Source of the DNA: Pseudomicrostroma phylloplanum
Taxonomy: Eukaryota > Basidiomycota > Exobasidiomycetes > Microstromatales
Length of the DNA stretch: 64,000 nucleotides
Reading direction: 5' to 3'
NCBI GenBank assembly: GCA_039545275.1
Contig: BCHS01000002.1
Span: 992,001 to 1,056,000, forward strand
Shown: positions 1-10,219 of the stretch, piece after piece
Layout: each line of letters starts with the position of its first letter
How positions within the stretch are numbered: the stretch's first letter is position 1
Notes under the pieces: model-generated
What the model was told of the DNA's origin: nothing
The model's input: only the letters and a program-made list of their open reading frames with translations
The model's database searches: none
Program-made: the position numbers and the translations under genes

Positions 1-653
1 GTGGTACTCCCTCTGCGAACCAGGCTTCCAACCCTCAGCCTTCCCCGTCAAGGCATGGCGCTGCATCTCCCTTCGTGCCGGGTACCGCGGCAACTACGCC
101 TTCTCCTGCTATCTCTCAGCAAGGTGTCATGGGTGCACCTCCTTTCGGCAATCTGCCTCTCGGTGTCGGCCTTCCGCTCTCTGGGAACGCTCACGACGCT
201 TCTCAGCAGCATCAGAATGTCCAGCTCCCGCAGCAGCAACAGCAGCAACAACAACAATTGGCTGCGATGGCCGCTTACTACGGTGGTCTCCAGCAGCAAG
301 CAGGCATGGGCGCTAACGGTCGACCGGCTAGTGGACCGGCTCTGAACCTGCCATTTGGTCAAGCACCCATGCAGAATGGGGGTATGCCAGCTTTCCCAAA
401 CCAGCAGCTGAACAACATGGTGCGACCCCCCGTGATGAACTTCCAGCAACCGCAAGGGGCCAATTCCCAGCTCACTCAACTGGTCCAGCATCTGCATCAG
501 AACCCCAATCTGATCCATTCCTTGCCACCGGCAATGCAAGCTCAGCTGTTGCATCAGCTCAACGGGACTGGCGCTGGAGCCGGCCGACCTCAGCAGCAGC
601 AAGGCGGGACTGGCGGCAATCGGGTACCCTCGGGTTGGCCTCCGGGGCAGTAA
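1..653 (+). CDS. 3' end of a Gln-rich protein (partial)
   Basis: An open frame enters from the window edge (first complete codon at base 3) and ends at TAA 651-653, giving about 216 visible residues. The visible part is low complexity: a run of nine Gln near bases 225-258, then Gly/Met/Asn/Pro-rich sequence, one short helix-like stretch (QLTQLVQHLHQNPNLIHSL), and a second Gln cluster before the stop. No catalytic domain is visible. Such Gln-rich C-termini are common in fungal transcription or chromatin subunits, but nothing here identifies the family. The real start lies outside the window. Coding sense is supported by the uninterrupted frame and by Gln runs encoded by mixed CAG/CAA codons. 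Confidence 0.6.
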   Translation, partial: GTPSANQASNPQPSPSRHGAASPFVPGTAATTPSPAISQQGVMGAPPFGNLPLGVGLPLSGNAHDASQQHQNVQLPQQQQQQQQQLAAMAAYYGGLQQQAGMGANGRPASGPALNLPFGQAPMQNGGMPAFPNQQLNNMVRPPVMNFQQPQGANSQLTQLVQHLHQNPNLIHSLPPAMQAQLLHQLNGTGAGAGRPQQQQGGTGGNRVPSGWPPGQ

Positions 654-1577
654 GATGGGACATGGTGAGGGGCGCCCTGCTGGATCGTGGAGTCATCTAT
701 TGTCATCTATTTACAATGTACAAGCTTTTATGTCGCTGCCGTATCCCTTCCATTGGTGTGGTGGCCCTGAAACTCTGCTTGGACGCGAGATCCGGGGCAG
801 CGCCTGCTTGCATGGAAGGCTGCCCTGCGCGATTGCTCTCCTGCGTGCAGTGCCAGGTACGGTGGTAGATGCTGACTCTCACAATTGGGAAGACTTGTGC
901 AGAAAGAGCCGTTGTTGCAGATGCACTCTGCTATCCTATCCACACACATCTACAAATATAGTATCGGCAACCCCGGCGGCCCTTGAAGCGACAGAATGAA
1001 GGTCTTCTATGCGGTCATAGCCGACGTCGACCCGAGCCAGAGCAACACGGGCAAACAACACCGCGCTGAGTCCCAAATCTGTTGACAGACGCGAATCTGC
1101 ACGTCTTCGACTCTGCTTGCCGATGGGCGCCGAATTGCGCCCGCGTGTGTTTGCAGGCGGTGAGGCAGTGACAGTCCCCTTTGGGCCCTGTTCCCTTTGC
1201 CGGATCCTCCCTCTCACTCAATCTCCTCGCATACCAGCCGCCTACCTCACCCTGGTGGTCTACATAGCATCCTCTGTATCCGTCGCATTAATGTTTCCAT
1301 TTTGCCGCTGAACGGCACAGCCTCCTTGGCATTCGTTGCACTCGTTTGCCTCCACCACCTCACTCTTTCTATCCGCAATCTACTACCCGGCTCAGGCACC
1401 GTCCCGGGGTGGTCCCTACCTTCTGCACTGCTCCCTTTGCTTCGGTAGCAAAGGGTCCCTGGTAGAAGGAACTAAATCGAAGCGACAATTACGCGCCCGC
1501 ACGTCGATGATCGAATATTGCCGCACGGAAGAAGATCCAGGTTCATCCACGACCCCATCTGGTAGCGGCGAGTCGTC
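654..1577. other. Intergenic region, upstream of the RA-PH gene
   Basis: No reading frame here looks like protein. From about 1190 to 1450 the plus strand is rich in C and T, as in promoters of this window, and precedes the ATG at 1578. I infer the terminator of the Gln-rich gene at the left and the promoter and 5' leader of the large gene at the right. No TATA box or binding site could be assigned. Confidence 0.4.
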
Positions 1578-4500
1578 ATGGCCGACGGCTATGAATTCGC
1601 CTACCGGTTTCCGGTCCCACATCATCGTCAGCTGCCCTATCATCTACAGCAGGAGCAGCAACGGAAAAAACACCACGAACGGCATTTGGAGGGCGAGGCC
1701 CAGCAGCAGCAGCAGCAGCAGCATATCCAATATACCCAGCTCAAGACATATCAGGACCGGCAGCCAGAAGAGCGCTTCGTCAACCGAGAGATCGCGTCAC
1801 CATTCTCGCAAAGTCAACGCGCTTCGCCAGTCTTGTTGAGATTGGACGACGGCAGCGACGCAGATATGGGCAAAGGCTTCACGAACATGTCGCTCTTCGC
1901 AAGGCAGCCACCCAATCGTCCGGCTCCACCTCCTCCACCGCGAGCCCCTCCTTCCCCTCCTGCTCCTACTACTCCTGCACGCCTCAGCCAGACCAATGAC
2001 CAGGTCTTACCTCCTCCTGAGGTAGCTGAGCTCATCAAGAGGCCACAGCGCTCGAGCATTCCAAAGTCCCCTCCGCGCGTCCCTCGCAAGGACTCTGTCC
2101 TCGTATCATCTCCATCCCGGTCTCCGGAAGTAGCTCTTCTGCATGCCGGCTCGTCCTCCTCCACAAGCTCAAGGCCTACCTCGGCTTCCATGGGCTATGA
2201 GCGCTCGGATGGCCCAGGATCATCGGACACAGAGGCCTCCCTCCTCCACGGTCAGACGAGTGACACAGAGCCCGAGATCGGGCCGTTCACTCCCAAGTCG
2301 CCAGGTACGCCGGCTCCGGCTCCGGCTCTTCCATTGACAACGGTCGCTACCACCAGTACCAGCATCACAACTTCTGGTTGGAAGCCCAGAGAACTACGGC
2401 TGGTGGACAGACAAAAGGAGGCACCGACCAGTCGAGATGGGGACGCTTCAGACTCATTTCCTTCGGCGAAAGAGCGAAGGAGGAAAGCTAGCGAAGCGAA
2501 GCCTCCCTTCAAAATCGCTGCAACGGCAGACAGCATTGGTCTTGGCATTGAATTCGCGGACCCTTCTCCTTCAAGCTCCGCAGTCTCTTCTGTGACGCTG
2601 GACCCATCAGCGCTTGCTGGTCCCAGCAGTAGGACACACGCCCTGAAACCATTGAACTTGCCCGGAGGATCCCCTTCGCCGAGTCCAGCCTCTTCGCCAA
2701 TGTTCACCTCCCGATCTGCAGGCAGTGCAGCTGCCTCACATTCGCCTCGGTTCCCATCTTCGCCTCGTCAGGGTCTAGGGCTGGGGCTCTCTTCAGACCA
2801 CGCAGAGCGTCCGAGAAGGCCATCCCGAGAGGCCTCGCCCTTTGAAGAAGGACGCAATGGTCGCCGATCGCCTTTGCTGGTCCTGCCAAGATCACCAGCG
2901 TTTGCGAGCGGCTCCTTTGGCAATGGCAATGCGACGTCTAGATCGGGCTACTACCGGCAGAGAGCCACGAGTACCACGACCTCAGTCGATGCAGATCAGT
3001 CTGTCGGTGCCGCCACAGATGCTGCAGATGAGTCTTTCGAAACTTCTGGAGCGGATTTGGCTAGCCTTTCTCAAAGGAGCAGAGAGACATCGCTAACACC
3101 ATCTCTGCATTCAATACGGGATCAGACTGTCCTTTCCGAAGAAGAGCGAAATCTGAATCAGAGCACAGTGGATGCAGAAGGCAGCACGCATACATCCAGC
3201 AATGCAGATGGCGCTCAGTCAGAGATCCCGTCCTTGCGACGCAAGACGCCGCCTCCTGCCCTCACTATCCGCAGTCCGAAGTCTGCGACAAGTTCTCCGA
3301 GCCTCGTGTCCGCCTCCAGCTCGCTGCCCATGGTGGCGCCTGCCACCTCCTTGCCGACTGCAGAAGCTTCACTCGACGCTGGAAACGGGCTCAGCCCTCC
3401 GACCTCGGTGCAGAGGCAGGACTCACTCAGTCTCTTGCCGCCTGCACGGGACGATGTCTCGCCACTTTCGAGTCCGGCCTTGAGCACATACCATGACTCT
3501 CTAACGTCTCCGGTGAAAGAGCGACGTGGAATCTCTCCTTCGACCTCGACTGGAACACAAGACGAGGCGCAGGCAGAGCAAGAAGACCAATCGGACGATT
3601 CGGCGAAGACTCCCCGCTTCTCCGTTGCTGTTTTTGAAGCAGTACCCAACGATGACCCACCTCCTACGCCATACTTTGAGATCGAGCCCGCCGGATACGT
3701 GGAGAGCGATGCTGGGGACGTCAGCTCGCCATCAGACTACGGCGAAGAGCCATCGTATCTACCTCGTATCGAGAGTGGCGATCTGACATCGCCGCTCACT
3801 CGCGAGCCTCAAGAGGCGAAGAAAGAAGACAGCCTCAGCAACCAGGAGGTCGTTGAGCATGATTCTGAGTCGAACGACCTGGATGTATCATTTGAAACCA
3901 GCAAACCTGGCATCCCCCTGATCTTCAGACAGATGCTACGGGAAAGTACGCCTCAGGCGACTGGCTGGGAGTCCTATAGCTTGACTGCCATCGAGTCAAG
4001 CAATAGCATGAGCAGTCTGGCTTCTGCAGAGGAAGTCTTGAGGTTCGCTTCAGAGAGCGAAGGCAATTCGCCTGCGCCTTCGCAGAGCGATGCTTCCCCC
4101 TTTCACTACGACCTGTCTCCAGCTTCAGAGTTGGCGGCATCCTCATCTATGCCGTTCGACCTGTCTCCGGCGGCGTCTGAATTGGCTTCAATATCGTCTG
4201 TGCCTTCCAACCTCGCGGCTGAGCACAGGGCCTTCGAATTCGACGAAGACGAAGTCGCTGCTGAGCCCGAGGTCGCTCCGGCAAAAGATGCGGCAGACGA
4301 AGAGGAAGGAGACGAAACTCCAGTCATGGTGCAATCAGACCTTGCGTTCACTGCCAACAACCAAGGATTCGTTGCGGCGAGTCCCGACGAGAACGGCAGC
4401 GAGCGCTCGTCGCTGCCCTCCGATCCGTCCTTCACAGAAGCTCTGAACCAGGCGTTATCAAGCTTTGACGGCTCAGACTCTACTCCGACCAGCATCCGCA

Positions 4501-7500
4501 TTAGCAGAGGGCCAGCCGACAACAGGAGCAGTGTTCAAGCTGTGGAAAGTGGTGCCGCAGCTCGCAATTCAGCCCTGATGTTTGTTGCGCCTCCCATGCG
4601 CAGCGAGTCCTCGGGTGCGTTACGAGAGGTGAGGGAACGACGATCGTCTGCGGCCATTGTCAGTGAAGAGGGGGCAAAGAGCCAATCGAAGGCTAGTGTC
4701 AGTCCCACCTTTTCAGCAGCTCATCTTGCTGCACCGGACGATGTCGCCAAGTCTCTTGATACCGCGACAGCCGTCGAGGGGGTGGCCCCGGCTCCCGCTG
4801 ATGCCGTGCCAGATCTTCCATTGGACGGAGCAGCAAGTGCTGAAGGCTCTGAAGAGGCTCAAGGTGATGAGCCACCATTGGAAACCCACGTCGAAGCTCA
4901 CAAGTTCGATGAGGCGGGTGCCGATCAGTCTGCTGGTACGTCGCCTCCCCGTCGAGCGGAACGTCTGAGCTCGCTGCCGCTTCGCTGTGAATCTCCTGAA
5001 GCAATGCAGGATGACGATGGGCTACTGGTCATAGCTGAGGATGGGGCAGCTGCCGAGCGGGTAGTCAAGCCAGTTCTGAAGGACCTATCAGAGGCTCGCC
5101 TCGAAAGTACGGAAATTTCTTCGTCCTCCGGCCGGAGCTCACCGATCTTTGATACTGGTATCTTCGTACAAAGAGGCAGAGCTACTAGTGTCTTGTCAGC
5201 TCAAGCCGTAGCTCAGCCTGAAGAGCTAGCTGCACTCTCCGAGTCGCCAAAGTCGTTCCGGTCCACGTTGAGCAAAGAAAGACAGCAGGATGCGCAGAAC
5301 GTGCCGGCCATCCCTTCCGGCGCTGGCATTGCTTCCGCTCGTCTCTCTGCGAAAGGCATTGACATCGCCGCCCTAGACCGACTGCAAGCGACAGGTGGAG
5401 GAGCTCTGCCGCCCCTTGGCTTACGTCTAGCCGAGCAGCGCAAGCCCAACCGACCAAATCGACCTAATTTGAGGGTGGACACTGCCTCCCCTCCAGTACC
5501 GGAATCGTTCGAGGACAGGCAAGGACACGCATGGCCGGAAGCACGCAAGGCGGGCAGCGGCGAGAGATCGTCCCATCTGCCTAACGTTTCGGCATTGAAT
5601 CAGTCTGTCAAGCCTTTGCCACCAACACCGACAGCGGCGGGCTTTGACGTTCCGCCGATGCGTATGAATGTGATCCCTCGATCTGCTCCTCTTCCTCAGG
5701 GACCTTTCGCCGGAGCCGGCCTTCGTAGGCCTGAGGTGGACGGGAGCTTTGCTCGCCAGCCTGCCAGCCATTGGTCTAGCGGATCCGAGTCCGAAGATGA
5801 CTCGTCGAAGCGCCTCTCTGCCAAGAAAAGGCGATCCGGGTCTACGAGGAAACGGTCTAGCTCCGCGGCTCCGCCTCCGAATAGAGCGAGCTTTGCCGCT
5901 CAGGCGGGTCTGGCGAATCAGCCTCTGCCCAGTCCCTCTATTGCCTCTCGCAAAGGGCTTCTGCAAGTCCTCAGAAAGAAGAGTTTCAACAATCTCAGTC
6001 TCGCGTCTGCAGAGCGGGATGGGATTCGTGAGTCGTCACCTCTTACTCCTGGTCTAGAAAGCCCTGCGCTCCCGCGAGTGAGCATGGCAGCCGATGGTTT
6101 CCCCTTTCCGGGAATGTCGGCCGGTAAGTCACCTTTCCCGATGAATGGCAGCACGGACAGTACAGGGTCAAGCTCTCTGAGCGCATACCCATCACTCGCG
6201 GTCAGAAGTCATTCAAAGCAGACCAGCTCAATCTCCATCATGAGAGGACCGTCTTTGATGCACAAGCAGAGCTCAAGCAGCCTGCGTACCGAGGTCAGCA
6301 ATAACAACACCGGAGTCGGAGCGGCTTCGAGCATCATGACCGATCGAGACGCCACCTCGTCAAACAGTGCTATGTCGCCCCCAGCCTCGCCTCGGAAAGT
6401 GAGAAACAGCTCAACCTTCCCGCCTCCGTTGCCAAATCAAACAAGAGGGAGAAGCAAGAGCTTCACAGCGCCTCAATCGCTTCTGACACTTCAGCGGATT
6501 GGCTCTCAGGGCCTGCCGCCGTTGCCGACTCAGCCTCAGAGCCCTGGCCTGAAAGACCTCTTCCAATTCAAGCACGCCAGCTTCAATGGCAATCAGCTGG
6601 ATCTGGCGACTCGTGCGCGTTCGGCCTCGACCGCGGGGACACATCCCTCCACTTCGAGATCGTCCAAGCTGTTCAGCAAGGCGGCAGCAGGCAGCAGCAT
6701 CATGAGTAGGAAGCTCAGTCGCTCGTCTCTGTCCGGTCAAGCAGCCACCGGGGAGCCAGCACTGCCGTCACTTGATCTGCGGCCTCAGCCCCTACAGCGA
6801 GATCACAATGTGAGCTTGAATGGTCTGACACCGCTGCCAGAAGCCAATGCAATGCCCAGCAGCACCGAAGGCGGCTTGACTCCGGTTGCGTCCGACAAGC
6901 CAGAAGGAACGGAAAGGACGATCACGTCAGCTGCCCAAGACAGCGTAGCATCTACGTCAGGAGCAGATCTGATCACGACACCCAAGAGATCGAACGCTGT
7001 CAGACGGGGGTCGCAAGCTTCCAGAGCAGGATCGAGCCCTGAGCGAGTTCGCGCCGATCCGCTGTTGTTCAGCCTCGACAACGGCGCTAATCCGATGAGC
7101 CCACGGAACATGCAGGCTCTACTAGCTATGGCCTCTGATTCTGACGCTCTGCAAGGAAGTCCAGTACTTGGCGAGTCGGTAGACCCACCCCCACGCAGCA
7201 GGTCAAGGCACGCCGTGAAGAAGAGGAAGTTGCAGCGAATCGAGAGGACTCAAGGAGTCGTTGCACACTACTCTTCTCTGACGGACCTCGGTCAGCTGTG
7301 GCAGGCAGAGCATCCGAATGAGAGCCTGGTCCTAGCCGACGCTGTTCCCTTCTCTTCAGCTTCGATGGGACGATATGGCAACGGCGACACTTCTGAATTC
7401 AGAGGTGATCGCACGAATGGCAACACTCAAAGTACGTCCAGTAGAGGTGGTGGCGGCTGGGGCCAAAGTGAGCAGAACACTATCCGCGGATCTGGTACAG

Positions 7501-9821
7501 GACGGAGCGGTGGTGGTCCTCCGGGTGGAGGAGGCCATGACCCCAATACCTGGTCACAAGCCGAAGACATCGCTGCTGACCAAGTCAGCTCTTCCGAGGA
7601 GTCCGAAGATGACTACGGCGAAGAGGGGGAGACGGCTGAAGACTCTGATGATTCAGACGACCTTCCTCTGGGACTTCGCATGAACGATGTCGCCTCGCTA
7701 CAGCGGAGGCTCACACATCAGAATCGTCAGCAACCTGCTCGAGGTCTTCAAGCATCAAGCAACGCTCGTCCAGTCAACCTTGTGACGCCAGCAGGTCCTG
7801 CCGCTCTGTCTCCTGACGATCTGATCGACCGGTTGAAACAAATTCAAGTACGACAGACCGATCAAAGACGAGATGAGACCGCAAGACGACCCTCGGATGC
7901 ACGCAACGCGGCCGCTCTTCCTTCGCTGGGCTCTGTGATGACTGACAGAGCCACGACCGAGGTCGACGGTGATAAGGCGGAAAAGCTAAGGCGAGCTCGA
8001 TCCTTGGCGAATCGACACAGACCCTCGGCTGTGTCAACGGCGAACACGTCAATGCTTCCTCTCACTTCTCCCACTCGCCCATACGGCCGAGAGTCCAGTG
8101 CGACTGAATCCGAAGTAGGTCGCATCTCTGCTGCTGCATCCAATCTTGCAGCCCTGAAGGCCCGTACCTCTTCGTCTGAATCGCACGCAGCTGCAGCGAT
8201 GAGAGCTACGTTGGCAGCAACATCCAATCCCGCCATGTCTGCAGCTGCTGTAGCGTTCGCGACCAAGGAGGCTCAGGCTGGCCGGATAGCCATGTCGGAC
8301 ATTCCTGAACGAGCGACTGCAATCGCCTTGGAAAACACCTTGAGTGGCGGAGTGACTGCTTCGTCGGTAACAAGGAGCAAGAGCCTGAAGTCAAAAGGCG
8401 TTTCACCAGACCTCGGCTCGCGTGCCGGTCAGAGAGATGCAGGAATATCCGGGCCACAGGGGCATAACGAGTCTCTGCAACAAGCCACAACTGGCCCCCA
8501 GGATGTTGCCGATGTAGCAGCTGGAGAAGAGCCCATCCGTCGAGGCTCCTCAATACGGCAAAGACCCGCTGGCGTGGATATGAGGGTGGGCACGACGTTG
8601 CTGCCAAGCACGAGCTCTCCACCGCCGTCGTCGGCTCCTGTCGGCACCCTTTCTCCTCCAGCCTCAAATGCCTCTGACGGCAGATCCCATAGCACTACGA
8701 CTAGCCGAGCGCCGACGCGCGCCAACAGTGTTGCTCGACCGAACCGTGGCGTACCGCCGCGAAGCAGTATCGATCAAGCTGCTCTGCCGACCGTGCCGAA
8801 GGTGCAACGGACTGTCTTCATCATCAATAGGCAGAGGTTCGTGCAGTGCCAAGTCGCACTTGATGCTCGAGCTCGGGATGTGGTCATTGACGTTCTGAAT
8901 CGAGAGGCACTTCAAGCTGTTCCAGGCCGCGGCGGGTGGGCCTTGTTCGAGGTCTCGCCCACCCTGGCAATCGAGCGACCTCTGCGCGAGTATGAGCACA
9001 TCGACACAGTGGCCGAAACAGGCGTGAACTCCTCGCAGAGCTTCTTGCTTCTCAAGCAGACCGAGCTGGCACCTTACCTCTCGGTCAGAGCAATCCTCTC
9101 CTCCTCTCCTACTCTGGCGGGCTATGTGTACATCCGTGACCGTCGCCTGAAGTGGACCAAGCGCTGGCTGGAGCTGAGGGAGCACAGCCTGTTCCATTAC
9201 AAGTCCGAAAAGGGCAAGGAGGAGACGCTCCTGTGTCACTTGTCCGACTTCGACATCTACCTCGTCGATGCCGGCTCCCTTTCCTCGAGCCTCAAAGCTC
9301 CCAAGGCACACTCCTTTGCCCTCCGGGTCCAGAGGGGCAGGTCAACAAGAGAAGGAAATGATCAGGAAGAAGAGCAGGTCCACTACTGCTCTCTTTCGGA
9401 TCCCTCTGCTCATCGAGACTGGGTCAAGGCGTGCCTGAATGCGAGGACCTACGTGCTGAGGCAAGAGCAGCCCCAGCTCTTCCAGCTGCCACCACTGGCT
9501 CCTTCTTCGGTAGCAGAGGAGGCACACAGTGGCCATGGCGGTGGGCCGGACCGGAACGGGGCGACTCCGCTCTTTCAGCGCGATACGAACCGGGAAGGCC
9601 AACCTCACACCTCGACGTACCCTGGAAAAGAGCCAGCCTCGCTCGTCTCTCGGGGAGCTGTTGCCAGTAGTGGACCATTTGAAAAGGGATCTCTGCTGGC
9701 CGCTCAGGCCATGAAGGATCAAAGCAGCCAGCAGGGCCAGCAGCAGCAGAAGGGTCGATGGTCACGAGCTGGAGCAGCCTTGGACCAGATGCATCGGTTG
9801 ACCAAGTCGCCTCCGATGTGA
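1578..9821 (+). CDS. Giant disordered protein with C-terminal RA and PH domains
   Basis: A single exon of 2,747 residues starting ATGGCC. Roughly residues 1-2400 are Ser/Pro/Ala-rich and look disordered, with a polyproline stretch near residues 115-135 (APPPPPPRAPPSPP), a likely SH3 or profilin ligand, and many SPxR/SP phosphosite-like motifs. Residues about 2408-2505 (from TVFIINRQRFVQCQV) resemble a Ras-associating domain. Residues about 2510-2625 form a PH domain (GYVYIRD, KWTKRWLELREHSLFHYK, ending with the conserved Trp in RDWVKACL). RA followed directly by PH is the core of the MRL (Mig-10/RIAM/lamellipodin) and Grb7 adaptors. By inference this is a GTPase- and phosphoinositide-binding scaffold at the cell cortex, perhaps for polarity or actin. 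The domain calls are from motif recognition only. The protein is unusually long for the family. Confidence 0.8.
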   Translation: MADGYEFAYRFPVPHHRQLPYHLQQEQQRKKHHERHLEGEAQQQQQQQHIQYTQLKTYQDRQPEERFVNREIASPFSQSQRASPVLLRLDDGSDADMGKGFTNMSLFARQPPNRPAPPPPPRAPPSPPAPTTPARLSQTNDQVLPPPEVAELIKRPQRSSIPKSPPRVPRKDSVLVSSPSRSPEVALLHAGSSSSTSSRPTSASMGYERSDGPGSSDTEASLLHGQTSDTEPEIGPFTPKSPGTPAPAPALPLTTVATTSTSITTSGWKPRELRLVDRQKEAPTSRDGDASDSFPSAKERRRKASEAKPPFKIAATADSIGLGIEFADPSPSSSAVSSVTLDPSALAGPSSRTHALKPLNLPGGSPSPSPASSPMFTSRSAGSAAASHSPRFPSSPRQGLGLGLSSDHAERPRRPSREASPFEEGRNGRRSPLLVLPRSPAFASGSFGNGNATSRSGYYRQRATSTTTSVDADQSVGAATDAADESFETSGADLASLSQRSRETSLTPSLHSIRDQTVLSEEERNLNQSTVDAEGSTHTSSNADGAQSEIPSLRRKTPPPALTIRSPKSATSSPSLVSASSSLPMVAPATSLPTAEASLDAGNGLSPPTSVQRQDSLSLLPPARDDVSPLSSPALSTYHDSLTSPVKERRGISPSTSTGTQDEAQAEQEDQSDDSAKTPRFSVAVFEAVPNDDPPPTPYFEIEPAGYVESDAGDVSSPSDYGEEPSYLPRIESGDLTSPLTREPQEAKKEDSLSNQEVVEHDSESNDLDVSFETSKPGIPLIFRQMLRESTPQATGWESYSLTAIESSNSMSSLASAEEVLRFASESEGNSPAPSQSDASPFHYDLSPASELAASSSMPFDLSPAASELASISSVPSNLAAEHRAFEFDEDEVAAEPEVAPAKDAADEEEGDETPVMVQSDLAFTANNQGFVAASPDENGSERSSLPSDPSFTEALNQALSSFDGSDSTPTSIRISRGPADNRSSVQAVESGAAARNSALMFVAPPMRSESSGALREVRERRSSAAIVSEEGAKSQSKASVSPTFSAAHLAAPDDVAKSLDTATAVEGVAPAPADAVPDLPLDGAASAEGSEEAQGDEPPLETHVEAHKFDEAGADQSAGTSPPRRAERLSSLPLRCESPEAMQDDDGLLVIAEDGAAAERVVKPVLKDLSEARLESTEISSSSGRSSPIFDTGIFVQRGRATSVLSAQAVAQPEELAALSESPKSFRSTLSKERQQDAQNVPAIPSGAGIASARLSAKGIDIAALDRLQATGGGALPPLGLRLAEQRKPNRPNRPNLRVDTASPPVPESFEDRQGHAWPEARKAGSGERSSHLPNVSALNQSVKPLPPTPTAAGFDVPPMRMNVIPRSAPLPQGPFAGAGLRRPEVDGSFARQPASHWSSGSESEDDSSKRLSAKKRRSGSTRKRSSSAAPPPNRASFAAQAGLANQPLPSPSIASRKGLLQVLRKKSFNNLSLASAERDGIRESSPLTPGLESPALPRVSMAADGFPFPGMSAGKSPFPMNGSTDSTGSSSLSAYPSLAVRSHSKQTSSISIMRGPSLMHKQSSSSLRTEVSNNNTGVGAASSIMTDRDATSSNSAMSPPASPRKVRNSSTFPPPLPNQTRGRSKSFTAPQSLLTLQRIGSQGLPPLPTQPQSPGLKDLFQFKHASFNGNQLDLATRARSASTAGTHPSTSRSSKLFSKAAAGSSIMSRKLSRSSLSGQAATGEPALPSLDLRPQPLQRDHNVSLNGLTPLPEANAMPSSTEGGLTPVASDKPEGTERTITSAAQDSVASTSGADLITTPKRSNAVRRGSQASRAGSSPERVRADPLLFSLDNGANPMSPRNMQALLAMASDSDALQGSPVLGESVDPPPRSRSRHAVKKRKLQRIERTQGVVAHYSSLTDLGQLWQAEHPNESLVLADAVPFSSASMGRYGNGDTSEFRGDRTNGNTQSTSSRGGGGWGQSEQNTIRGSGTGRSGGGPPGGGGHDPNTWSQAEDIAADQVSSSEESEDDYGEEGETAEDSDDSDDLPLGLRMNDVASLQRRLTHQNRQQPARGLQASSNARPVNLVTPAGPAALSPDDLIDRLKQIQVRQTDQRRDETARRPSDARNAAALPSLGSVMTDRATTEVDGDKAEKLRRARSLANRHRPSAVSTANTSMLPLTSPTRPYGRESSATESEVGRISAAASNLAALKARTSSSESHAAAAMRATLAATSNPAMSAAAVAFATKEAQAGRIAMSDIPERATAIALENTLSGGVTASSVTRSKSLKSKGVSPDLGSRAGQRDAGISGPQGHNESLQQATTGPQDVADVAAGEEPIRRGSSIRQRPAGVDMRVGTTLLPSTSSPPPSSAPVGTLSPPASNASDGRSHSTTTSRAPTRANSVARPNRGVPPRSSIDQAALPTVPKVQRTVFIINRQRFVQCQVALDARARDVVIDVLNREALQAVPGRGGWALFEVSPTLAIERPLREYEHIDTVAETGVNSSQSFLLLKQTELAPYLSVRAILSSSPTLAGYVYIRDRRLKWTKRWLELREHSLFHYKSEKGKEETLLCHLSDFDIYLVDAGSLSSSLKAPKAHSFALRVQRGRSTREGNDQEEEQVHYCSLSDPSAHRDWVKACLNARTYVLRQEQPQLFQLPPLAPSSVAEEAHSGHGGGPDRNGATPLFQRDTNREGQPHTSTYPGKEPASLVSRGAVASSGPFEKGSLLAAQAMKDQSSQQGQQQQKGRWSRAGAALDQMHRLTKSPPM

Positions 9822-10219
9822 GAGGAAAAGCTGAGGAAGTGCAGCGTCAGCGATTGATAGAAGCAGTAGACGAAGCAGGATCGTCAGAGAGTAGCGGTCC
9901 AGGATCCGACATAGATTAGAGGGAAGAGAGGGAAAACAGACGACTCTCTTCCAACGCTCAGTATAGAATGGCTTCGGCAGCATCATCACCATCATCACCA
10001 TCAACATCAACATCTGTCATACCTTGTAACATACATTGCAACTTCGCTTTTCCTCACATCACATCATGTTCCAACTGCCCGCTTGTGTGACATTCCTTGC
10101 ATTCCATTACCAGGGTCGAGTTTCCTTAGCTCTCAGACTGTCTCCTCGCACCTCGCGCAAGCCAATCCTCCTAGTCGTCCCGTCTCGTCCAGTCCCCTTG
10201 TTCTCATCGCGCTAAGCCC
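9822..10219. other. Convergent intergenic region with CAT-rich repeat
   Basis: Space between two stop codons (9821 plus strand, 10220 minus strand). It holds an imperfect CAT/CAC triplet repeat at 9980-10013 and nothing that looks coding. It presumably contains both 3' ends. Confidence 0.5.
9980..10013. repeat. Imperfect CAT/CAC/CAA triplet repeat
   Basis: About eleven consecutive triplets of the CAT type with CAC and CAA variants, in a noncoding interval. A simple microsatellite. Confidence 0.8.

Noticed and set aside
48..602. 184-codon Leu-rich minus-strand frame
   Set aside because: Antisense of the CAG/CAA repeats of the Gln-rich gene, which gives poly-Leu.
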